A DNA stretch of 5,406 nt from Bacteroidota bacterium. Its GTDB lineage: Bacteria; Bacteroidota; Bacteroidia; Flavobacteriales_D; JABDKJ01. The stretch spans positions 1 through 5,406 of the forward strand of contig JAQCAN010000178.1 of NCBI GenBank assembly GCA_027621335.1. Direction: 5' to 3'. A model generated the notes under the pieces. That model did not search any database. It was given only the letters and a program-made list of their open reading frames with translations, and was not told where the DNA came from. Shown in pieces: positions 1 through 5,406 of the stretch (position 1 is its first letter; the number at the start of each line of letters is the position of its first letter). The translations under genes were made by a program, and so were the position numbers.

Positions 1-1
1 G

Positions 2-748
2 GAGGATCGTAGGGCGGAAGGCATCGACATCATCATAGCTCTTGACATATCGGCCAGTATGTTGGCGCAGGATTTCAAGCCGAATCGCCTGGAAGCTTCC
101 AAGGAAGTGGCCACGGAGTTCATCAATGCCCGCCAGGATGACCGCATAGGATTGGTCATCTATGAAGGTGAGAGTTTCACCCAAGTCCCTCTCACTACTG
201 ACCATACGATACTCAAGCGCATGTTCAGTCAGGTGCGCACGGGCCTATTGGAAGGAGGAACAGCCATCGGCATGGGCTTGGCCACAGCGGTCAGCCGTTT
301 GAAGGAAAGCGAAGCCAAGAGCAAGGTGGTCATTCTCCTCTCAGATGGTGAGAACACTGCAGGGGCCATTCAGCCTCTGGATGCGGCACAAATCGCCCAG
401 ACCTTCGGCATACGTGTGTACACCATAGGAGTTGGGACCAAGGGTTTTGCAAGAGGACCTGTGGGCATTCGGAACGGGCAATACGTCTTTGACCGCGTAG
501 AGGTGAAGATCGATGAGGAGACCCTTAGCGAGATGGCCACTCTCACTGGAGGACAATATTTCCGTGCGACCACCAAGACATCCTTGGAAGCGATCTACAA
601 AGAGATCGATCGTTTGGAGAAGACCCGCATCAATGTGACCGAGTACAGCAAGAAGACGGAGCGGTATTTCTATCCAACACTCATTGGTTTGGTATTGATA
701 TTGGTAGATCTCCTTGTGACAAGACTTTTATTCCGTTTCATCGATTGA
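2..748 (+). CDS. batA: BatA, vWA-domain membrane protein (5' partial)
   Basis: The reading frame is open from position 2, so the gene begins outside the window; the ATG at 59 is an internal Met. About 248 residues are visible. They carry a von Willebrand factor A domain with a complete MIDAS metal site: DISAS (Asp codon 44-46), the Thr of GGTAIG (260-262) and the Asp of SDGE (344-346). A hydrophobic helix follows near the end (about 674-736, PTLIGLVLILVDLLV), with a short basic tail, RLLFRFID. The N-terminal membrane helices usual in BatA are missing because of the window edge. In the Bat family this is one of two paralogous inner-membrane vWA proteins thought to work with a MoxR-type ATPase. 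It is called BatA rather than BatB from its first position, directly before a BatB-like gene. Its TGA stop overlaps the batB start by four bases (TTGA), suggesting translational coupling. Confidence 0.93.
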   Translation, partial: EDRRAEGIDIIIALDISASMLAQDFKPNRLEASKEVATEFINARQDDRIGLVIYEGESFTQVPLTTDHTILKRMFSQVRTGLLEGGTAIGMGLATAVSRLKESEAKSKVVILLSDGENTAGAIQPLDAAQIAQTFGIRVYTIGVGTKGFARGPVGIRNGQYVFDRVEVKIDEETLSEMATLTGGQYFRATTKTSLEAIYKEIDRLEKTRINVTEYSKKTERYFYPTLIGLVLILVDLLVTRLLFRFID

Positions 749-1881
749 AGCCCAATAACACATATCGCATAGGCTTCGCTAGCGCTGTCGTTCTGCTGAA
801 TGAAGTACTCATCTGGGGACTGTTCGGGCTCCTTTTCCTGTACCTCATTCCCAGCATCCCCTCCCTGGCCCTTCAGCGGCCTGAACTCTTTCCTTTCTTG
901 GGAGGAACTTCGATTCTGGCCGTGCTATTCCTTTGGCATCTTAAGAGGAAAAAGAAGGCCATCGCTCGTCTGGTGGATCCCGAGTTGACATCAGCCACCT
1001 TACCAGGTTTGAGCACAGGCCGTCAAGTCTTCCACTATCTTCTCTGGCGCTGGGCCATTGTACTCTTGATTCTCGCCCTGATGAATCCTCGCTTCGGGAA
1101 GAAGGAAGTGGAGGTGCGTTATTCAGGTATCGACCTGATGATCTGTCTGGATGTCTCCAATTCCATGTTGGCCGAGGACATCACACCCAACCGTTTGATG
1201 AGGGCGAAGCGTGCCATCTCCCAGCTTTTGGACCAACTCCATGGAGACCGCATAGGACTCATCGTATTTGCCGGTGAAGCCTATGTGCAGCTGCCCATCA
1301 CCACGGATTATGAGGCAGCCGAGATGTTCCTAAGTAGCGTGTCACCTGACATGGTCCCCACCCAAGGTACTGCGGTTGGAAAAGCCATTTATCTGGCCTT
1401 GGAGAGTTTCGGGGAGAGCGATGAAGGAAGCCGGGCCATTATCGTCATCACCGATGGAGAGAATCATGAGGACGATGCCATAGCTGCTGCCAAACAGGCG
1501 AAAGAACAAGGCGTGACCGTTCATACCATAGGCATGGGCTCCGAGGAAGGTGCTCCCCTTCCGCTCTATCAACGTGGCATTAAAAGAGGCTTCAAAAAGG
1601 ATAAGGATGGGAACACCATCATCTCCAAATTGAATGAGGCGATGCTCACACAAGTCAGTATGGCCGGTGAAGGCGTCTTCGTAAGAGCAACCAATGCCGA
1701 TGTGGGTCTGGACATTATTGTGGATGAGATAGAGAGCATGGTGGAAAATGAATTCGGGATAGAACAGTATGCCGATTATGAAGATCGCTTCCAGATCTTC
1801 CTCCTAGCCGCCCTCGTCTTGCTCTGTGTGGACCTTGTGATGGGCTATAAGAAACGACAGGTAATGGGAATCGAGCTATGA
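745..1881 (+). CDS. batB: BatB, vWA-domain inner-membrane protein
   Basis: This 378-residue protein has a central vWA domain (about 128-335) with a full MIDAS: D136-V-S138-N-S140, T209 in GTAVG and D237 in ITDGEN. Hydrophobic segments lie at about 12-36, 48-65, 97-113 and 350-367. A basic KRKKK (67-71) and the terminal KKR suggest cytoplasmic loops, which would put the vWA domain in the periplasm. The TTG at 745 is chosen as start because it overlaps the batA stop as TTGA, and because the first in-frame ATG (1081, Met113) would delete the N-terminal membrane region. The usual BatB N-terminus appears to align from about residue 42 (LALQRPELFPF), so the first 40 or so residues look like an extension with an extra membrane helix. 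It is clearly paralogous to BatA (LDVSNSMLAEDITPNRL versus LDISASMLAQDFKPNRL). The stop overlaps the batC start (ATGA). The identity is firm; the exact start is less so. Confidence 0.93.
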   Translation: MKPNNTYRIGFASAVVLLNEVLIWGLFGLLFLYLIPSIPSLALQRPELFPFLGGTSILAVLFLWHLKRKKKAIARLVDPELTSATLPGLSTGRQVFHYLLWRWAIVLLILALMNPRFGKKEVEVRYSGIDLMICLDVSNSMLAEDITPNRLMRAKRAISQLLDQLHGDRIGLIVFAGEAYVQLPITTDYEAAEMFLSSVSPDMVPTQGTAVGKAIYLALESFGESDEGSRAIIVITDGENHEDDAIAAAKQAKEQGVTVHTIGMGSEEGAPLPLYQRGIKRGFKKDKDGNTIISKLNEAMLTQVSMAGEGVFVRATNADVGLDIIVDEIESMVENEFGIEQYADYEDRFQIFLLAALVLLCVDLVMGYKKRQVMGIEL

Positions 1882-2675
1882 GATTCAATTCGACTTACAT
1901 CACACCGTTGTTCTGTGCACTAGCCCTGCTGGTCAGTATGGGTTTGAGAGCTCAGAAAGAGAAATCCTTACTGAGAGAGGGAAATGGAGCTTATGAGTCC
2001 AATGACTTGGCAAGCGCCACGCTTCGCTACCAAGAGGCGCTCTCCATTGCACCGAGTTATGGAAAGGCAAGCTATAATCTGGGGTCTTCCCTTTACCGCC
2101 TTCAGCAGTTGGGAGAAGCTGCCAAGCAATATGAGATTGCAGCGGCCGATGCCATCGATAAGGGCTCCAAGTCAGATGCTTTCCATAATTTAGGTAACTG
2201 TTTCCTGAACACGGCCATTGCGCTCAAAGCTAACCCCGTCCCTCCTTCAGATACCACGGACACTCCGGATCCGCAACAGCTTTTAGGCGCGAGCATAGAG
2301 GCCTATAAAAAGGCCCTGCGATTGGACCCTAAGGATGAAGAGACAAGGTACAATCTAGCCTATGCTCAGCGATTGCTGGACAAAGAAGGCGGAGGTGGAG
2401 GTCAAGATCAGCAGCAGCAGGAACAGCAAGATCAAGAGCAGCAGCAAGACGAAAAGAAGGAAGGGGACAAAGGCGATCAAAGCAAAGAGAATCCGAAGGA
2501 TGAGGGAGATAAGCAGGACCAACAGAAGCAAGAGCCAAAGAACGGAGAGATGTCCAAGGAAGAAGCCGAGCGCATGTTGAACGCCTTGGATCAGCAAGAA
2601 AAGGACCTACAAGAAGAAATGGGTAAACAGCGCATGCAGGAAGGCAAACCCATCAAGATAGAGAAAGACTGGTGA
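1878..2675 (+). CDS. batC: BatC, secreted TPR protein with acidic/Gln-rich tail
   Basis: The protein has 265 residues. A signal peptide covers residues 1-25, with likely cleavage in LRA|QKE. TPR-type helices follow: repeat 1 at about 28-61, repeat 2 at about 62-95, and a third whose helices (about 99-115 and 136-152) are separated by a Pro/Asp/Thr-rich insert (116-135). The motif DPKDEETRYNLAYAQRLL closes the TPR region and is typical of BatC. Residues 171-222 are a low-complexity Gly/Gln/Glu/Asp/Lys linker. The conserved-looking end (SKEEAERMLNALDQQEKDLQ, finishing KIEKDW) matches the C-terminus I know from Bacteroidota BatC. Expected location is the periplasm, as a scaffold for the other Bat proteins; that role is inferred from the TPRs. 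The ATG start overlaps the batB stop by four bases, and no Shine-Dalgarno sequence is evident, so translation is probably coupled to batB. Confidence 0.92.
   Translation: MRFNSTYITPLFCALALLVSMGLRAQKEKSLLREGNGAYESNDLASATLRYQEALSIAPSYGKASYNLGSSLYRLQQLGEAAKQYEIAAADAIDKGSKSDAFHNLGNCFLNTAIALKANPVPPSDTTDTPDPQQLLGASIEAYKKALRLDPKDEETRYNLAYAQRLLDKEGGGGGQDQQQQEQQDQEQQQDEKKEGDKGDQSKENPKDEGDKQDQQKQEPKNGEMSKEEAERMLNALDQQEKDLQEEMGKQRMQEGKPIKIEKDW
2388..2543 (+). repeat. Low-complexity CAG/CAA- and GAN-rich tract inside batC
   Basis: This stretch encodes BatC residues 171-222. It opens with five glycine codons (2388-2402), followed by a Gln-rich run that includes four perfect CAG triplets at 2409-2420, then alternating Gln, Glu, Asp and Lys codons. 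CAG and CAA are mixed with GAA, GAG, GAT and GAC, so only the first part is a true microsatellite. It most likely encodes a flexible charged linker between the TPRs and the conserved C-terminal helix. Confidence 0.8.
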
Positions 2676-4423
2676 TGAAGACACGTTATTTCATTTCGAT
2701 ACTATTCCTAGCCCTATGCACCATCGGCTGGTCCCAGGCTCCTTCCCTGACTATGACGGTGGATAGGAATCCAGTGAGTGTCTCGGACCGCTTCCGCTTG
2801 ACCATAAAACTAGAAGGCGCCAAAGGAGATCTCATCGTCCCTACTTTGAAGGATTTCAATATCGTGGGAGGTCCTTCTGTGTCCACTCAGATGTCATGGA
2901 TCAATGGGACCATGTCCAACAGCACCAGCCACACCTATTTCCTCAGTGCCAAGGCTACTGGCACCTTCACCATACCTTCAGCCAAGGCTCAGACGTCCAA
3001 TGGGACCTTGGAATCACAACCTCTGGAGATGACCGTCTTCGAAGGACAAGCTGGCAGCCAAGCTTCCAGCGGACCAGCTACTAGTAAGGCAGCGGTCTCT
3101 TCCTCAGATGAGTGTTTCGTCCGTATCCTCACCGATAAACGAAAGGCGGTGAAAGGTGAGCCCATCACCGTCAGCTATGTCCTCTATAACCGATATCAGG
3201 GATTCGAACTTCAGGACTACGAGTTCCCACAACTCAGTGGATTCTGGAAGGAAGAGATCAAGTTGAATAACATCCAATGGGAGACCCGCTATGAGGAGAT
3301 CGATGGCAGGAATTATCAGAAAGCCTATTTCGCCAAACAGGTCTTGATTCCTCAGCGAACCGGCACTTTAGAGATAGGCCCATTCGAAATAGAGGCCAAT
3401 GTGGGTCGGTCCTTCTTCCGGCAAGGGACTCCAATCAGAGTGAAGAGCAACATCCTGAATATCGAAGTGGCCGCACTTCCATCGGCTCCCGCGTCTTTCA
3501 CAGGAGGTGTTGGAAGCTTGGATTTCGAGATGGATATCGACCGCACTGAGGTCAAAGCCAATGAAGCCATCAACCTCACCCTGACCGTCAGTGGAAAGGG
3601 CAACATTCCTTTGGTTGAAGCACCGGAGTTGACCTTCCCCAAGGATTTCGAAGTCTATGACCCCAAAGTGACCGATAAGAGCGTTCGGAATGCGGCAGGT
3701 ATCTCTGGTAGCAAGGTCTTTGAGTACCTCATCATCCCAAGGTATGCGGGAACCTATGAGCTGGATGCTATAGCATTCAGCTATTACGACCCTAAGACCG
3801 AACGCTTTGAGACTGAGATGAGCGCACCTATCATCATAACTGTGGAAAAGGATTCCGATGAGGGAGGAAGCAATGGCCCTAGGATCACTAGAAAAGAAGA
3901 GGTCAGCAGCATTGGGAATGACATCAGACACATCAAGAAGGAGGTAGACGACTTAATGTTGAGAGGGGAGCAATTCGTTGGTTCATTTGGACATATGGCT
4001 GGATTACTCAGTCCCTTCCTGCTCTTGGCTGGATTCGTTCTCGTTAGAAGAAGGCAAGAGAAGTTGGATGCCGATCCTATGGCTTCTCGTCAGCGAAGCG
4101 CAGCCAAAACAGCAGCGAGATATTTGAAAGAAGCCAAAAAGAACCTTCAAGCTGGTCATGAGAGGGAGTTCTACATTACCTTATATCAGGCCATGAACGA
4201 CTACATCTCCCATAAATATCAGATTCCTATGGCTCTGATGACCAAGGAGAAGATCCATGAGGAATTGGATGCGGCAGGAGTCGATCGGGGTACGGTTGGT
4301 GGCTGGCAGCGCGCCTTGGCTGATTGTGAAATGGCGCGCTATGCCCCGACTAGCGGTGCGTCCCCTGAGGCCCTCTTTGAGCAAGTGGAATCGCTTATCG
4401 CCCTAATCGAAAGGAAAGCATGA
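2675..4423 (+). CDS. batD: BatD, large secreted/membrane-anchored Bat protein
   Basis: The protein has 582 residues from ATG 2675. A GTG at 2672 is an alternative that adds one residue; I prefer ATG because it gives a natural MKTRYF signal-peptide start and a TGATG junction with batC. A signal peptide ends near WS|QAPS (20/21). The extracytoplasmic part (about 21-440) is beta-rich. It opens with the BatD signature VDRNPVSVSDRF and LKDFNIVGGPSVSTQMSWING, has a Ser/Ala/Gly linker (about 125-145), a second segment with GEPITVSYVLYNRYQGFEL, and a third from about 282 (LDFEMDIDRTEVKANEAI), all consistent with Ig-like folds. A transmembrane helix lies at about 441-458, followed by RRRQEK and a helical tail of about 120 residues (476-582) predicted to be cytoplasmic. 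Family members span the inner membrane and are of similar size. The molecular role is unknown; a link between the periplasmic Bat proteins and a cytoplasmic partner is inference. The stop overlaps batE as ATGA. Confidence 0.92.
   Translation: MKTRYFISILFLALCTIGWSQAPSLTMTVDRNPVSVSDRFRLTIKLEGAKGDLIVPTLKDFNIVGGPSVSTQMSWINGTMSNSTSHTYFLSAKATGTFTIPSAKAQTSNGTLESQPLEMTVFEGQAGSQASSGPATSKAAVSSSDECFVRILTDKRKAVKGEPITVSYVLYNRYQGFELQDYEFPQLSGFWKEEIKLNNIQWETRYEEIDGRNYQKAYFAKQVLIPQRTGTLEIGPFEIEANVGRSFFRQGTPIRVKSNILNIEVAALPSAPASFTGGVGSLDFEMDIDRTEVKANEAINLTLTVSGKGNIPLVEAPELTFPKDFEVYDPKVTDKSVRNAAGISGSKVFEYLIIPRYAGTYELDAIAFSYYDPKTERFETEMSAPIIITVEKDSDEGGSNGPRITRKEEVSSIGNDIRHIKKEVDDLMLRGEQFVGSFGHMAGLLSPFLLLAGFVLVRRRQEKLDADPMASRQRSAAKTAARYLKEAKKNLQAGHEREFYITLYQAMNDYISHKYQIPMALMTKEKIHEELDAAGVDRGTVGGWQRALADCEMARYAPTSGASPEALFEQVESLIALIERKA
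4411..4415 (+). promoter_or_regulatory. Possible Shine-Dalgarno sequence before batE
   Basis: AAGGA lies four bases before the batE ATG, inside the last codons of batD. It is the only purine-rich match of this kind close to a Bat start in the window; the batB and batC starts have none. Bacteroidota rely little on Shine-Dalgarno pairing, so this may be chance. Confidence 0.3.
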
Positions 4424-5181
4424 AACGGACGCTGATCTATCTCCTTCTCCTTGCATGTTCGCTCACTGTGTCACGTGCCCAACAACTGGACCCCCAAACT
4501 GAGAAAGCCACGGCCGACTTGGCTTATGAACAGGGTGATCTGGAGAAGGCCATCGAGCTATACGGAAGCCTTGGAAGGGCCTATAGCTCTGTCAGTGTAG
4601 AATTCAATCTTGGCAACGCCTACTTCAGGACCAATGACATCCCTAGGGCTATTCTTCATTACGAACGCGCCCTTCGCATGAGCCCAGGTGACAAGGACAT
4701 AGCACATAACCTGGAACTGGCCAGGAACCTCACCATTGACAACATCGATACCGATGCCAATTCGGGCATCACCGAGTGGTGGAGGGGAAAACTCTTGATG
4801 GTCGGAGAAAAGAATTGGGCCATTTTCGGAATAGTCATGGCCTTTCTATTCGCCATAAGCGTGGCCTTATTCCAGCTGAAGAAGGGAGGACCATCCCGAC
4901 AGCTCTTCATTCCATTGGCCACTCTCTGTTTGATCTTGAGTGCTCTGTTGACCTATTTCGCGTTCGCGACAAGATCAGCAATGCATGCAAGGGATGCGGC
5001 CATAATCCTTGTTCCGAACGTGGATGTATTGAGCGCGCCATCGGATGGATCAACGGATCTCTTTGTCCTTCATGAAGGAACCAAGGTGACTATCGTCAAA
5101 GAGGATAACGGCTGGATGAATATCAGTCTGCCCAATGGCTTGGTGGGTTGGGTCAAAGCAGAGACCGCTGAAATCATCTAG
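4420..5181 (+). CDS. batE: BatE, TPR and SH3-like domain membrane protein
   Basis: The protein has 253 residues. A signal peptide occupies 1-20 (VSRA|QQLD). Two TPR-like repeats follow at about 28-52 (ADLAYEQGDLEKAIELYGSL) and 59-91 (VEFNLGNAYFRTNDIPRAIL, then ALRMSPGDKDIAHNL). Two transmembrane helices lie at about 133-152 and 161-183, with a short basic loop (LKKGGPSR) between them. A bacterial SH3-like domain ends the protein (about 192-253: VDVLSAPSDGS, LHEGTKVTIVKEDNGWMNI, GLVGWVKAE). With the signal peptide removed and the basic loop inside, both the TPRs and the SH3-like domain would face the periplasm. The order of TPR, two helices and SH3 is the standard BatE architecture, and it is the last Bat gene as usual. 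SH3-like domains often bind peptidoglycan or peptides, but no ligand can be read here. The ATG overlaps the batD stop by four bases. Confidence 0.92.
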   Translation: MKRTLIYLLLLACSLTVSRAQQLDPQTEKATADLAYEQGDLEKAIELYGSLGRAYSSVSVEFNLGNAYFRTNDIPRAILHYERALRMSPGDKDIAHNLELARNLTIDNIDTDANSGITEWWRGKLLMVGEKNWAIFGIVMAFLFAISVALFQLKKGGPSRQLFIPLATLCLILSALLTYFAFATRSAMHARDAAIILVPNVDVLSAPSDGSTDLFVLHEGTKVTIVKEDNGWMNISLPNGLVGWVKAETAEII

Positions 5182-5186
5182 AGACT

Positions 5187-5406
5187 TCAGGCGCCCTTCA
5201 TCTCCCCCACACTCTTGCCTCCAATGAGCTCTTGAATGAAGACTACACAGTGTTCATTGAATTCCTGTGCCCGCTCTATATTGACCACATGTCCGCATTT
5301 CGGAATGACTTTCAGGAGTCCATCGGCCCTTTCTTTGATGTACTCCAATGCAGGCCCTAAGAACAAGTGATCTTGCTCACCCATAAGTAGTAAGCGAGGC
5401 GCCACG
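5187..5406 (-). CDS. Alpha/beta hydrolase, C-terminal part (5' end outside window)
   Basis: The minus-strand frame is open to the right edge and ends at a TGA (complement of 5187-5189). Only about 73 residues are visible and no genuine start is in the window; the GTG at 5405-5403 is an internal Val. The segment has the end of an alpha/beta hydrolase fold: a beta strand then MGEQDHLFL, whose Asp (codon at 5372-5370) fits the catalytic acid, and later IPKCGHVVNIERAQEFN, whose His (5291-5289) fits the catalytic base. The nucleophile Ser and oxyanion region lie beyond the edge. The last ten or so residues (GGKSVGEMKGA) are a non-conserved tail. The gene converges on batE with five bases between the stops, so it is a separate transcription unit. 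The substrate is unknown; esterases, haloperoxidase-like enzymes and C-C hydrolases share these motifs. Confidence 0.85.
   Translation of the reverse strand, partial: VAPRLLLMGEQDHLFLGPALEYIKERADGLLKVIPKCGHVVNIERAQEFNEHCVVFIQELIGGKSVGEMKGA

Noticed and set aside
59..61. ATG at 59 as the start of batA
   Set aside because: The frame is open upstream to position 2, and the first MIDAS residues (DISAS) lie before or at this codon; starting here would destroy the metal site and the membrane anchor.
1081..1083. ATG at 1081 (Met113) as the start of batB
   Set aside because: It would remove the N-terminal membrane helices and the KRKKK loop, which are standard in BatB, and leave a 336-base gap after batA in an otherwise overlapping operon.
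2355..2597. Minus-strand Leu-rich reading frame resembling a small membrane protein
   Set aside because: It is the antisense of the Gln/Glu/Lys-rich batC linker; CAG, AAG and GAG codons read as Leu-type codons on the other strand, so the hydrophobicity is an artefact.
2705..2719. Cys15 of BatD as a lipoprotein cysteine
   Set aside because: The residue before it is Leu (LAL-C), which does not fit the small residue needed at -1; a WS|Q cleavage site is more plausible.
3368..3931. 187-codon minus-strand frame inside batD
   Set aside because: It has no recognisable domain, lies entirely antisense to a well-supported batD, and its length fits chance openness at this base composition.
4450..4458. 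Possible lipobox (LLAC, Cys13) in BatE
   Set aside because: The hydrophobic stretch before it is short, a better signal peptidase I site (SRA|QQ) follows, and BatE already has two transmembrane helices.

Overview
The window carries most of a Bacteroidetes aerotolerance (Bat) operon, transcribed left to right: the 3' part of batA, then complete batB, batC, batD and batE. At the right edge is the C-terminal end of a convergent alpha/beta hydrolase gene on the minus strand. The batA-B-C-D-E order, the Bat protein architectures, the signal peptides ending in Ala/Ser followed by Gln, and the near absence of Shine-Dalgarno sequences all point to Bacteroidota. Base composition looks close to half G+C by eye (not computed). 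I cannot name a genus.

Layout: positions 2-748 are batA (vWA domain, C-terminal membrane anchor; the 5' end lies outside the window). Positions 745-1881 are batB (vWA domain, several membrane segments, TTG start). Positions 1878-2675 are batC (secreted TPR protein with a Gln/Glu/Lys/Asp-rich tail). Positions 2675-4423 are batD (large secreted beta-rich protein, one transmembrane helix, helical cytoplasmic tail). Positions 4420-5181 are batE (signal peptide, TPRs, two transmembrane helices, SH3-like domain). Positions 5187-5406 are the partial hydrolase. All four Bat junctions overlap by 1-4 bases (TTGA, ATGA, TGATG, ATGA), so the genes form one tightly coupled translational unit. There is no gap longer than 5 bases, and I see no promoter or convincing terminator.

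How the genes work together: in this family two paralogous vWA proteins (BatA, BatB) sit in the inner membrane with metal-binding MIDAS sites. Charge distribution suggests that the vWA domains, the BatC and BatE TPRs, the BatD beta domains and the BatE SH3-like domain all face the periplasm. The usual partners, a MoxR-type AAA+ ATPase and a DUF58 protein, are normally encoded just upstream and would lie left of this window. The likely product is an envelope complex in which a cytoplasmic ATPase acts on membrane vWA proteins and periplasmic scaffolds. The name comes from an aerotolerance phenotype in Bacteroides fragilis; the molecular activity remains unsettled.

The system is a known one and I found no wholly new one. 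The points most worth a second look are the N-terminal extension and non-ATG start of BatB, the insert inside the last BatC TPR, the CAG-rich tract in batC, and the BatD cytoplasmic tail.
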